In this document: positions 52,317 through 63,330 of the stretch, piece by piece
How positions within the stretch are numbered: the stretch's first letter is position 1
How the letters are laid out: each line of letters opens with the position of its first letter
NCBI GenBank assembly: GCA_037974965.1
Contig: JBBPFI010000013.1
Location: forward strand, 992,001-1,056,000
Origin: Dacryopinax spathularia
Taxonomy: Eukaryota > Basidiomycota > Dacrymycetes > Dacrymycetales > Dacrymycetaceae
Length of the DNA stretch: 64,000 nt
Reading direction: 5' to 3'
Made by a program: the position numbers and the translations under genes
The notes under the pieces: generated by a model
Database searches by the model: none
Seen by the model: only the letters and a program-made list of their open reading frames with translations
What the model was told of the DNA's origin: nothing

Positions 52317-54396
52317 CTACGCCGACCAAGGGGAGAGTGTGATCTGCTCTGGCTCGAGGCGCCCATGCCGGTTCTCAATAATGTCCTCCAAGTTCTTCTT
52401 GGCGATCCTCAACTGTTTTACTCGGGTGTCGTGATTAGGGGGGAGAAAGCTCCCCGTTGTGTGCGTCTGCCATATGGACTGGATCTTGTCCCTGGCCAGT
52501 TTAGCTTGCTCCACAGTCGGCAGGATGCCTGATAGCTCGACCTCGTGTGCCAGTAACCAAAAGCTGAGACAATGGAGGTCCGGATTATGGTCCGGGCTGG
52601 CTTCATCGACAGATCCCTCACGCTGGGGTACATAGGCGGTGGGATTCAATAGCATGCGGCGCAGTGCTTGAACATCCTTCATCTTCATTTTATTGGCCCT
52701 TTTGTGGATCTCGCCCAAACTTGCGGCGAAAGTGAGGAAGACGCTGTACCAAGCGTGTCGTTCGGCGTTGGTCGCCTGCAGGCCGTTTGCCTTCTCTTCC
52801 TTCATGCACTGTTCCACACGCGCGAAATCGCCGAGATCGAACAGCTTGCCCGCCGTAAGGCTTGGTGTGACCGTCCAAACAAAGTGCTTCCACCAATTGG
52901 GCTGAAGGCTGGGGGAGCGGTCAGTCATGCGGGAACGGGTTCGAGGCAAGCGACTCACATCTGCATCCCCGCGCGGAGAGGGATATAGTACCATTTGCCC
53001 AGCGCCTTGCGCGTTTCAGCGTTGTCGGATGTGAGGTCTGTGTGGACGCCAACAGGGTCGTCGGCAAGCCGTTTGATCGTGGCTTGATTATAGCGCACGT
53101 AGAACCAGTACTTGAGCCCTTTGAGCTGGGCAATGTAGGTGTATCGACCGCCAGCGTCGTGATGTGCATCGGTGAAGACGAGTCCCATTGAAATGAGCGC
53201 CCAAGCGGCTTCTCGCAATTCGGTGCGCTCGACCAACTCGCTCGCATATCCAAGCGACGTGATCCGGTATTCGAGCGTTTGGTTGTAGAAGGCGCTGAAA
53301 GGACATGAGTGGGTTTCCGCAAACGTCTGCCTGCACGCACCTCAGGTAACGAGGCCAGCCCCAGGCTGGATACGGACAGTCCAGCAGGTTGAGGTACTGT
53401 TTCTTGAGGTTTGGCGGGGGTGTCTTCTTCTGCTTGATGCTCGTCTTCTGGCTCCTCTGGTCCTCCTGCTTGTTGAACTTGCTGAAGAACTGGGACATGG
53501 TCATCGTGTCGTGGACCTGGGGCTCGTCCTCGTGCTTCTGGCTGCCCTTCTTCTTGCCAGTTGTGGGCGCGCCAGTACTGCGCAAATAGATCTTTTCCAT
53601 GTCTGCTCCGCATTGAGCAGGCGGTTCTGAAGAGAGATGAGGACGGACCTAGAAACGGATACTTGTGCTCGCTGTCCGGGTCAACCATGCCTCGGGCCGT
53701 GACCGTCTTCAAAGAGAACGACTCGGCGTCCCATGTTTCCCCCCCCGTGATGCAGATGACATGCTGCTCAGTCATCAATTCGGCGACTTTGTCGGGCTTG
53801 ATGGGGAGCGTTTGATTGGCCTGAACTTGCAGGTGGCGAAACTTGGGATCTCGCTCGGCAGGCGCCGAGATCTCAAAGAGAAGATCGACCCGGTGGGCGT
53901 AGTACCTCTGGAGGGCTGGTCAGCAGACGGAGAGAGGCAAGGATGATGGCAGGCGCACCATCGCCTCTGTGGCCTGCATCTCTTCCGGGGGATTCATCTT
54001 GCTCCAATCAATCGTGTGTCTCTCAGTTGTCTTGGGTCCATCCCTGCTCTCGGAGATCGTACCATCGTCTCGGTCGTCTGCAGTGCAGTCCTTGTCGTCT
54101 GCAGTGCAGTCCTTGTCGTCTTCAGTGCAGTCCTTGTCGTCTGCAGTGCAGTCCTTGTCGTCTGGCAGGTCGTCTGGGAGGATTGCACCTGCCACCGGTC
54201 GAGGCACGTCGTCGTCGCCGGCTATGACAGCAGCCTTCCAGATTGCCATCGCCAGGCGCATCGCTTCATTGGGGGGATGCGGGCATACACCTGTATGGTG
54301 ATCTTGCGCCGCGCAGTTGAAGCAGTCGTACATGCTGCATTGCCGGACGGAGAGGGCATCCAAGCTGTTACTGAGATCGTCAAGCTGGGTGCTCAT
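52317..54396 (-). CDS. JmjC-like oxygenase-fold protein
   Basis: Start ATG at 54396 (MSTQLDDLSNSLDALS). A Cys-rich N-terminus (CSMYDCFNCAAQDHH, CPHPP) precedes five copies of an 8-residue acidic repeat (DDKDCTAD, 24 bp). Then come a folded region (RVDLLFEISAPAERDPKFRH), a basic QKHEDEPQ linker and the core: ALISMGLVFTDAHHDAGGRY, with an HxD iron-ligand candidate, QLKGLKYWFYVR with the usual Lys, GKWYYIPLRAGMQM, and WWKHFVWTVTPSLTAG with the third His candidate. This order fits the JmjC fold found in many agaricomycete proteins. A helical C-terminus ends ITLSPWSA. At least four introns. It lies tail to tail with SNF2 gene 2. Demethylase or hydroxylase activity is inference. Confidence 0.58.
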
Positions 54397-54424
54397 GATG
54401 GAGAAGTGCGCGCAAGGAGATGTG

Positions 54425-54650
54425 CGAGGTAGGGCCTTAAGGACGGACTCAAGAGGAAAGGAATTCGGACCCTTACGCAGCCAGGAAGGGATTTCCTTAC
54501 CTCACAGAAAAGGGCAAAGGAATTAGGACCCTTACGAAAGGAGTTCCTGACCACACGAAAACGGGAAAGGAATTCGGACCCTTACGCGGCCAGGAAGGGA
54601 TTTCGTGACCTCACAGAAAAGACGGAAGGATTTAGGGCGGAAGGGGAGAG
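54425..54650. repeat. Intergenic GGAATTCGGACCCTTACG repeats (f)
   Basis: Four copies of a roughly 55-60 bp unit (GAAAGGAATTCGGACCCTTACG, CAGGAAGGGATTTC, CCTCACAGAAAAG). The words GGACCCTTAC and GGAAAGG recall the dispersed TTTCC...GGTCCCTTAC family in mixed orientation. It lies between two divergently transcribed genes. Confidence 0.75.
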
Positions 54651-54742
54651 ACTCGACGATTTCCTTCCGTCACAAAACGTTGCCCACGACTGCTCGCATC
54701 ACAACGCCTTTAATTATCGTTCTGAGTTACGACGGTTCCACC

Positions 54743-55737
54743 ATGGCACCACGAATGCCCAGTGAGTGCACCGATCACACTTGCCAGTCTGTGAACTGAT
54801 CCACTTTAGAACCACCTGGCTCTCGCAAGAAGAAGCAATACAAAGCGCGGTCTGCAGCGAAAGTGCCCTCGACGGATCCGGCGTGCGACGAGGTTGAGGC
54901 AGGTGGAGGCTCGAGCAAGAAAGGGAAGAAGCAGACGGATGAGGAATTGGCCTTGCAAAGGCTCACAAGAGAGATGGTGCCGCGATTGCGTGCCAAGAGG
55001 ACAAACATTGGTCGGGTCTTTGGCGTGCATGAGGCGCACTATTGGAAGAAGAGAGAGAAGTGGAAGAAGGCGTACGACCTAGCGTCGGACGAAATCAAGG
55101 CGAGGCTGGACCCATACCATATCGTGCGTGTCGGCCCTTTGCTCTGCTGTGTACCGTCCTGATAGCAAATCCAGTGCACCGAATGCCTCGCTCTAGTCAA
55201 GGTCAACGACGACTTGACGTTTACATTCCCCCGGCAGCCCTGCACGATCACACCTGAGGGTGTGCCAAGGGACGCTACGAGCGAGGGTGAGCGCAAGCCT
55301 AAGCGCAAGACCAGGCCTCACGTGGTGGCCTGTGAACGGTGTCGGGTCAACCACATTGCCTGCAGTGCACAGAGTACGTGGGTCTGGGCGCACCCGGCGT
55401 TCAATGGCTCATACATCTCCCAGTCGTTCTAAAACCGTTTGGTGGAGTTCGCCCGCCCATCGATGTGCTCTGTGGATGGGATCAGCACCTTCCCCATGTC
55501 CGGCATGTCTGGGAGGCCGTGAGTGAGCGCTTAAGCGAGGGCAAAGAGCCCGATTTGGACGACGAGGACAAGAAAGGTCAGATCAGGTTGCGGGTTGGGG
55601 GGAAGGTGGTGCATCGTTACCACACCAGTGTAGTAGAGCCAACGGAGATTCCGCGCGTCGGGGAGCAGCTTGGCAGTTTGCAAGCGTCCTTAGCGCAGTT
55701 ACTCCAGGACATGGAAGCGCACAGTAGTAATAAATAG
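54743..55737 (+). CDS. Basic Cys-cluster protein, unknown
   Basis: The ATG at 54743 opens a tiny first exon (MAPRMP), intron about 54762-54809 (GTGAGT...TTTAG), then PPGSRKKKQYKARSAAK, a basic N-terminus. A helical charged middle (ELALQRLTREMVPRLRAKR, EKWKKAYDLASDEIKARLDP) is followed by ECLALVKVNDDLTFTFP and CERCRVNHIACSAQ, a CxxC...C cluster like the half-cluster of fungal zinc proteins. It then has DVLCGWDQHLPHVRHVWEAV and a helical C-terminus (LGSLQASLAQLLQDMEAH) ending at 55737. Two further short introns lie in the middle. It may bind DNA; that is not established. Plus strand, first of three consecutive genes. Confidence 0.6.
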
Positions 55738-55790
55738 TAGTAGTTCAGCCAAGTGAACCCTGATTGTGCGCGCCTAACTTTTCATCCACC

Positions 55791-58244
55791 ATGTACGATC
55801 ATCTGCCACCTTTCAACCCTCCCGACGATCCCGACCTGCGAGTTCCCTATTGGTTCAAGTACATTAGCAGTTTTGCATGTCAACCGGAGACGTATGCATG
55901 GCAGAAGCTGGCAGGAGAGGAGCGGGTGCGACGGAACGTCAATGTGCGTGCACGTTGTGAGTTGGGAGGCCGCTAATCGTGCATACAGGCCATTGTTCGA
56001 CAGTACATTACCCAAGATCGTCGCAAGGATCTGCTGGAGATGCCTGCAGCATGCTATGACCTGCTCAATCCCAAAACGGCCAAGTCGTTGCAAGCGTACT
56101 TGACCTCACTGAGGGATGCTCCGCGCTCCAAGCGGGAGAGTCGGCAGCATCAGCAAACGGTAGAGGAGGGGGCTGCGATAGGACGTGAAGAGGGAGCGGC
56201 AGGAGTGGCAAGCGAGGAGGATGAATGCCCCAACTGTAAGAGCGCCCAGGCAGAGGTGCAGGTGCGCCAAGGCAACTTTGATCATATCGCGCTTCATGCT
56301 GACTATGATCGCCACATAGTCGCTGGAAGTCGCGAACTCTGTGGCCGAGGCGGTACGCCCAAGTCTTCATCGCTTGGGTCATTTCGCTGATACATGGCAC
56401 AGGCTAAGAAGGAAGCATCACAGGCCTTGGAGAATATGCGGGCGCGTCTGGAACAGCTGGAGAAGGAAAACGAGGCGCTGAAGCAGCCAGTGCCCGCCGA
56501 CGATCGTGTGCCGGCGAGCGAGGTCACAGATCTGCAAGCAAAGCTCAAGGATGCGATTGATAAGGAATCCAGTGCCCGGAAAAGCCTCGAAGCACAGGTG
56601 AAGGAGTTGAACAAGACGAACAAAGCGCTCGAAGAGCAGGCCAAACGAGCAAGGACGGAGGGGGAGAAGGAGTACAAGACCAAGTACGAAGAGATCGTCG
56701 CCCGGCTCGCTGATGTGCAGCAGCTGTTTGCCAAGACCGAGGCGGAGGTCGTTGCCAAAAATACGGAGCTCTCGAAGATGAAGAATAAGCTCGACACCGC
56801 CATGGAGGACCTCGCCGAGTTGAAGAAGGAGCGCGATACTGCCCGGGATGAGCTCACCGAGAGGACGAAGGAGCGCGACACGGCCATGAAGGAGCTCAAC
56901 AAGGTGCAGAAGGAGCGCGACACCGCCATGGAGGAACTCACCGAGAGGACGAAGGAGCGCGACACCGCCATGGAGGCGCTCGCCGGGACGAAGACGGAGC
57001 TGAAAGCGAAGACGAATGAGCTGAGCGATATGAAGAATGAGCTGGATGCCAAGATAATTGAGCTCACCGAGAGGACGAAGGAGCGCGACACTGCTCGGAA
57101 GGAGCTCACCGAGAGGACGAACGAGCGCGACACTGCTCGGAAGGAGCTCACCGAGAGGACAAAGGAGCGCGACACTGCTCAGGATGAGCTCACCAAGATG
57201 ACGAAGAAGCGCGACAGGGCCATAAAGGAGCTCAACAAGGTGCAGAAAGAGCGCAATACTGCTCGGGATGAGCTCACCGAGATGACGGACGAGCGCGATA
57301 CTGCCCGGGAGCAGCTGGGTGCCAAAACGAATGAGTTGGGCGAAGCAAACAACAAGATCGAGTCTCTGGTCAAGCAGATCACAGAGTTACAGTCGACGAA
57401 CCAGGCGCAGCTTGATCGTCTGACAGAGGTACAGCAAGAAAATAGAGCCCTCGAGCAGAGGACACCGGTCGGTCATAGCGGCGGTCGCTTGAGAGAGAGG
57501 TTGAGGTCGCCGGAGGTCGAGGAGCCGGTGCACATGGACATGACCCGGGCACCATTGGGTTGGGCGCCCGACTGGAGGAAGCCTTTGCCGCTCAAGCAGG
57601 CCAGGGAGCTGAACATGATTCAATTGGGTCGCCTGAGCACCAGTAAGCAAACCTTGGCGCCGGCTGCGACCGTCCGTTGACCCTCACGGCCAGAGGCTCA
57701 GGCGCAATATTTTGCAGAGCACAGACCTGGTACGACAGAGGCGTTGTTGGAACTGAGCAAGTTTGTGGCCCAACTGTCGACATTGTTATCAGCCTGTGTC
57801 GAGCACAGCTACTGCATGGATTTGGAGCTCCGGTATTGGGATCAATGCGAGGATGCATACATCGAGCCGAGCTTTGCTGTGCAGAAGGGTATTAAGAAAG
57901 TGTTCGGCCTTGAATGGGGGACCGCTCAGCAGTTTAAGGGCGAGCAGGGCATCTGTGGGTGTTTTGCATGTCTGTGATATGAGGTCAGGTGCTCACGATG
58001 ATCATCGACAGTGGCATTGCTGGGAATGTTTCGGCGCAGGCGTCACAGGTGTGGAATAGACCTCGCCTCTATCAACACCGCTACCTTGGGCTTGGGCAGC
58101 AAAATCCGGCAGGGGATTTGGCCGACGCATGAGAGCCTGGTGTTTATGAATTGGGCAGAGGGGGAATGGGAGGACACTCCTGGATATAAGAAAATTCGGA
58201 TCCGGAGATATGGAGTAGACACCAGCATGTTGCGGTCATTGTAA
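55791..58244 (+). CDS. Long coiled-coil protein with TERTKERDTA repeats
   Basis: Start ATG at 55791 (MYDHLPPFNPPDDPDLRVPY). Early exons hold ITQDRRKDLLEMPAACYDLL and a CPNCKSAQ motif. A 33-bp mini-exon (SLEVANSVAEA) joins the N-terminus to a coiled coil of about 330 residues starting AKKEASQALENMRARLEQLE. Its second half is built of 14-residue repeats of the kind ELTERTKERDTAR and ELNKVQKERDTAM. After PVGHSGGRLRERLRSPEVEE come a conserved-looking C-terminus (EAQAQYFAEHRPGTTEALLE; ELRYWDQCEDAYIEPS; FGLEWGTAQQFKGEQ) and a last exon ending VDTSMLRSL. Structural or scaffold role likely; family unknown. The repeats are very similar at the DNA level, so the number of units may vary between strains. 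Confidence 0.65.
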
Positions 58245-58251
58245 TGCCTGT

Positions 58252-58455
58252 TTGGTCCCCTTTCCGCGATTTCCTTTCCCACCAAGCGATTTCCTTTCCC
58301 ACCAAGGGATTTCCTTTCCCACCAAAACTCAGGGACCCTGACGCGAGTTCCTTTCCCACCAAGCGATTTCCTTTCCCACCAAAACTCAGGGACCCTGACG
58401 CAAGTTCCTTTCCCACCAAGCGATTTCCTTTCCCAGCAAGCGAGTCCCTCACAGC
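58252..58455. repeat. Intergenic TTTCCTTTCCCACCAAGCGA repeat cluster (g)
   Basis: Compact form of the dispersed family: TTTCCTTTCCCACCAAGCGA and CTCAGGGACCCTGACGCGAG alternate, with one block of about 67 bp repeated twice. It starts immediately after the stop of the coiled-coil gene. Confidence 0.9.
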
Positions 58456-58548
58456 GGGCCCAAAAGTTGCGTCCGAAGGGCGAGCTCAACATCATGCGGC
58501 AGGTCCTGTGGTGGCTTTTCTCTCTTCTATCACCTCGAAAACCGCGCC

Positions 58549-59882
58549 ATGGGTTGGACTCTAACAGACCTGGAGCGTGATTACCCAAAGCTTTACCACA
58601 CACTCAAACTCTGGCATGGTCGCGAGGATCACAACAAGTTGCGGGGCTTGTTCGAGGCAGATGGCCCGGTCAAGGTCAGCCACTTTCATCCGCACGGGAC
58701 GCGTTCACAGCTGACTTCTGGCGGCACACAAGCCTAAGACATTAGGACAGGCGATCGTGGTGGGTGATTATTCATTCGACGCTTGGGAACTCCCGAGGGC
58801 TGAGAACCATGGTAGGAAATCTGGGCGGTGTCTCCACCCGTCCAATCTGCCATTCCTGCGGTATGGCGATCGGTCTTGGGGGAGATATCTGCCGATTGGA
58901 AAACGAAGATCGAGCGTTGGGTCGATATTGACCAGGCTCTGCAAGAAGCGATGAATGAAAAGTTCCGTCGGCCTGCTAAAAAGGCGAGGAGACCCACAGT
59001 CAAGCCGACGCAGAGTGTGGGGATGGTTGGGGGTGACGTTGGGAAAGAGAGCGGTGGAGCGGGGAACCAGAAGGAGAGCGTTGGATCAGGCGATCCGAAG
59101 GAGAGCGTTGGAGCAGGCGATCCGAAGGAGAACACCGGGGGTGATAAGGGTGAGTGCCGCGACCTTTCAAGAGTGGAACTTGCACTCATGATTTGCCAAG
59201 AAGAGGCAGTCATCGAGGTGGATGATCTCGACGCGAACGGGGCTAGGTCAGTCAAGCCGACGCAGAGTGTGAGGATGGTTGGGGGTGACGTTGGGAAAGA
59301 GAGCGGTGGAGCGGGGAACCAGAAGGAAAGCGTTGGAGCAGGCGATCCAAAGGAGAGCGGTGGAGCAGGCGATCCAAAGGAGAGCGGTGTAGCGGGCGAT
59401 CCGATGGAGAACACCGGGGGTGATAAGGGTGAGTGCCGCGTCCTTTCAAGACTGGATCTTTGCGCTCAGGATTTGCCGAGAAGACGCAGTCATCGAGGTG
59501 GATGATCTCGACGCGAACGGGGCTAGGTCCGTGGTCGTCAAGGAGATCAGCAAGCAAGGTCCGTATTCCATGGTGTCGGGATCAGGATTCGGTCTGACGA
59601 CGATCCACAGAAGCCTCTGATTTGCGGAGACTGTCTGCCCAGCTGCACGAGGCGCTTGAAGAGCACAAATTGTTGGCTGCTGAGCGAATGGAGATCGCCT
59701 CAAGGGCACAACAGATGTACGTGGAACTGGCAAAGCTGCTGCCCAAGTGGCGACATGCGGACGACCTCCTCCAGGAGCAAGCGGCGAAGCTTCGGGAGTT
59801 GCAAGCCTTGATCCAGAAGGTGTTCAGCGATTTGGGTACACAGGGGGGCGTGGGAGAAGATGACGAGGATGTAGCCATGTAA
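58549..59882 (+). CDS. Unknown protein with duplicated Gly/Asp/Lys segment
   Basis: ATG at 58549 (GCGCCATGG context), MGWTLTDLERDYPKLYHTLK. An intron (GTCAGC...GGACAG) joins DGPVK to AIVVGDYSFDAWELPRAENH. A later exon has SADWKTKIERWVDIDQALQE and RRPAKKARRPTVKPTQS. Then a segment from KPTQSVGMVGGDVGKE to EVDDLDANGARS occurs twice, about 58995-59250 and 59250-59530, with inner repeats of ESVGAGDPK and probable introns (GGTGAGTGCC) in both copies. The C-terminus is a coiled coil (LRRLSAQLHEALEEHKLLAA; AKLRELQALIQKVFSD) ending in DEDDEDVAM-like acids. Family unknown. Confidence 0.55.
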
Positions 59883-60096
59883 GGCAATCACACGGCCTGG
59901 CGATCGGAATGAATCATGATGATCCTCAGAACGAGCTTGATCGGCTGAGAAGCCTTTTGAGCCGATCCTTGCCTATTCGAATTGCTTCTCTGGGTGATGT
60001 TCCCTATGCCAAGCAAGAACGCGTGCCTAACGTTTTCATATTTAAGGGGACACGCGTGAGTGGACTCTGCGCTTGTCTGAGCGCCCGGATATCACC

Positions 60097-61632
60097 ATGC
60101 CCCCCCATCCTATTGCAGTCATCGAGGAGCTCGTGGAAGCGATCTTTCGTCAAGTGAACCCCGGGGCGCGACTGTCCGTGTACTCCACATTTGCGTTGGT
60201 TTGCACGGCGTGGTGCCGAATCGTGAGGCCGTTGCAATTCGAGTGGGCTGGGCTGTGGAGAAGCGATGTGCTCTATTTGCACCTGACAGAGGTGAAGAGG
60301 CTGGTGAGTAAACGTCGCCTTCCCGCAGCCGTCCCTTGCTCACACCCTACCGTATAGCAGGGGACCTGGGGACGGGGCATATATCCTTCCGAACGGTTTC
60401 GCTATCTGGTGCAGCAGGCACGTGGTTTGTCGGTCGATGGTGACGAAGACCCAGCGTTGGAGCTGCTCGGCATGTGCTCCCTCGTACCTCATGGCATGGC
60501 CAACGTTCGCCTGTTCCAAGCGCGGCTGTCGGGCGAGGCCACGCTGGCAGCGCTACAGGCCGTTCTGCCCCGCCTTACTCGCCTGCACACCCTCGACCTC
60601 GACGTATGGTATCCCATCACCGGGTTCCACCTTGACAATCCTCTCCCCGTCCGCACGCTGCTACTCCACACCACTTCCCCGATGCCCTGGCAGGGCACAC
60701 TGACGATCTTGGAGACGTACATGCCCGCCCTTGTAGCCGTCGATCTACTGGACCCGCCGCTGGCCGAAATCGAAGGCGAACTCGGCCGCGAGCGATGGAG
60801 CAGTGTCTCCATCTGTCGCCGCGATAACTTTTACTGCCCCCTCGTCGGCGGGATGTGGTCGACCCTGAAGCAGTTGCAGATTGGGCCATGCGATCGAGAA
60901 GGGGTAATCATGACGCTGGCTTGCTTCGACTCTAGTCCCCTGCTTGAGTCGCTCACGATCATGGTGCTCGACATGGTGGACGAGGAGATCGGAGACGACG
61001 AGGAGACCCGGCTGTGGCAGCCGCTATTCCAAGCGATCGCTCGGCACCAGCGTTTACAGGAACTGCTGGTATCTATCTCGACCAGCTTGGCGGCGCGTGA
61101 CCTGACGGGCCAAGACCTCCTTCCTCTTGTGGCCTTGGGAGAGATGCGATGCTTCATGTTTGGCTTCGCAATCTCAGGTACCAACCCAGGCACAGTTGCG
61201 ATGGGTCTGGCAGCGTGGGACGCGCTGCTGGCCGCGTGGCCCGCTCTCTACGAGCTGGCGATTTGTTGGCCGACGCGATCCCATGCAGCCCACACCGCGA
61301 CCATTTTTGGCGTCACCCTGGAGATCATCCCCATCCTGATTGAGCGGGCAACAAGGCTGGCAAGGCTCGAGCTGGTCGTGTGCGACGACGGGCTCCTTTG
61401 GACCGACGTCGAGCCTGTCGAGCGGTCCGTCATCATCCGCTTGCGCACTGGATCAGCCATATCTCATTGGTCGGCCCAAGCGATCGTGTGGGCCTTTTGG
61501 CCGAATGCCGCGGTGTACTCTGATCCCTTGTTCGAAGAAAAACCGGGCAAGCAATACCAGAACAAACTTCAGAGGAAGGTGACGGCCGGGCTGCTGAGGG
61601 TCAGTGCCTGGCATGTATTTATAGAAGACTGA
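60097..61632 (+). CDS. F-box/LRR-like protein
   Basis: Exon 1 is 60097-60303 (ATCACCATGC context), intron 60304-60360, exon 2 is 60361-61632, giving 492 residues. The N-terminus IAVIEELVEAIFRQVNP...STFALVCTAWCRIVRPLQFE fits an F-box (LPxELxxxI...L..VC..W). The remainder is Leu-rich with LRR-like spacing (LTRLHTLDLDVWYPITG, LLESLTIMVLDMV, LQELLVSISTSLA, LARLELVVCDD). Likely SCF adaptor by family. It lies outside the transposon and differs in sequence from the two cargo F-box-like genes. Confidence 0.75.
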
Positions 61633-61699
61633 CGGTCCGTAGACAACAACCAAGTGTAGTCGCTAATAGTATTAGCTAGTGTCCTCGATTTCAATAATG

Positions 61700-62165
61700 A
61701 TGTCCTTCCGCGCGGGCGAGGTTTTCCTTTGCGCCTAAATTGGTCCCTTGCCGCAGCCATGGTTTTCCTTTCCCCTAAATTCGTCCCTTGCTTCGCCCGT
61801 CCGTCTTCCTTCCACACCAAAATCGGTCCCTTGCTCGTGGATTGTTTGCCTTCCACACCAAAATTGGTCCCTTCCTCACGGAATGTTTTCCTTCCCCTCT
61901 CAATGGGTCCCTTGCTCGCGGGAATAGTTTTCCTTCCACCGCGAAATGGGTCCCTGACTCGCCCCGATTGTTTTCCTTTCCCTCTAATTTGGTCCCTTAC
62001 TCGCGGCAATAGTTCTCCTTTCTATCTAGAGTGGTCCCTTCCTGGCGACAATGGTTTTCCTTTCCCTACAACAGGCCTCCCCTTTCTCACTCCCACTGTT
62101 TCCCTTTCACACCAAAATGAATCTCTCACCGCAAATACTGGCCCTCCAATAAGCCCCCAATGAGC
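61700..62165. repeat. Intergenic TTTTCCTT...GGTCCCTTGCTCGC repeat cluster (h)
   Basis: About ten units of 38-42 bp: TTTTCCTTYCC.C..AAATTG, then GGTCCCTTGCTCGCG. This is the largest cluster of the family in the window, lying downstream of the F-box-like gene. 62166-62395 holds no recognisable feature. Confidence 0.88.
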
Positions 62166-62399
62166 CCGTTACTCACTGCCAAGGATTTCCCTGTTCACGA
62201 AGCTCTCTTTAGCGATGCAGGGACTTTGATTAACGTGAATGCGTACGGCAGGTATACAATGATCGTATGGAAAATACATGCTACAGGGTGTTCATGGTTG
62301 ATCTAGCATAGTGCGAGTCGGTGAGATGTGGTATCGTGAATCAGGCAAGCATCATCCTTGTCATCGATGACCTCTCGTCAGGCATGGCTCAGGTGGAAT

Positions 62400-62757
62400 T
62401 CACGGTGTTGCAGGGAGTATGTCGAGTGCGACCGGCTCGTGCTCGGGTTCCGAGTCGTCATCCGAGTCGCCATCGGAGGGCATAAGTGGAGCCCATCCGT
62501 CTTCGGTCTCGGGGTGGTGGGTGAGGTTGACGGGCTCGTCATCCGAGTCGCCATCGGAGGGCATAAGTGGCGCCCATCCGTCTTCGGTCTCGGGGTGGTG
62601 GGTGGGGTTGACGGGCTCGTCATCCGAGTCGCAATCGGAGGGCATAAGTGGCGCCCATCCGTCTTCGGTCTCGGGGTGGTTGGTTCGGACGACGGGCTCT
62701 TCATCCGACTCGCAATCGGAGGGCACAGGTGGCGCCCATCCGTCTTCGGTCTCGGGG
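62400..62757 (-). CDS. Acidic tandem-repeat protein, 3' exon
   Basis: A minus-strand frame with four copies of an acidic unit of about 32 residues (96 bp): HHPETEDGWAPLMPSDCDSD and DEPVN. It ends DSEPEHEPVALDILPATP. A 3' splice consensus (CCCCTGTAG) precedes the first DDPETEDGW, so this is probably the last exon of a gene whose earlier exons I could not define. The plus strand is also open because the DNA repeat avoids stops. Function unknown. Confidence 0.4.
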
Positions 62758-62857
62758 TCATCCTACAGGGGTCTATGGGTGAGTACGGATAGGGGTTGAG
62801 GGTAGGGTACGCCGAAAATGCGGCCCGAAACCTCCCTATCTCCCTATCTGTAACACC

Positions 62858-63108
62858 CATCACCTCCCCGCAGGCGAGCTCGTGATGGGTTGGCACGCAT
62901 TTTGAACCCATCACGAGCTCGCGCGCGAGGAGGTGATGGAAAAACGCTTACGAACCCATCACCTCCTCGCGCGCGAGCTCGTGATGGGTTCAAACGCGTG
63001 CCAACCCATCACGAGCTCGCGCGCGAGCTCGTGAAGGGGCTGTGCTAAGCGAAAAAGCGGCCCAACCCATCACGAGCTCGCCTGCAAGCTCGTGATGGGT
63101 TGGCACGC
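62858..63108. repeat. Cluster of GC-rich hairpins built on CCCATCACGAGCTCG
   Basis: Six or more head-to-head and tail-to-tail copies of AACCCATCACGAGCTCGCGCG and its variant CCCATCACCTCCTCGCGCG, separated by TTGGCACGCGT or its inverse. Each pair can fold into a stem of about 15 bp around a CGCGCG centre. 63109-63330 has no recognisable gene. Confidence 0.88.
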
Positions 63109-63330
63109 GTCATTCGTTAGGCGCACGCTGCAATGCTCGCAGCACATCCACCATCCCCGTAACCCCTCTCTTGCATCTCCGTTGCACCGTATCGTCCTCT
63201 GCCTCTTTCCAAGGCCCCCCTGGGCCACCTACAGCGTAATATACATATAATACATTATAATACAAGGTATCCTTTCTTTATATACAGCCTCTACGTTTAT
63301 TTCGTTGTGCTCCCTTTATCCGCTCCTGAC

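Noticed and set aside
59909-60157. Upstream exon for the F-box-like gene (MNHDDPQNELDRLRSL)
   Set aside because: Joining GTGAGT at 60054 to the CAG before the F-box helix puts the F-box out of frame; the ATG at 60097 with ATCACC context is sufficient.
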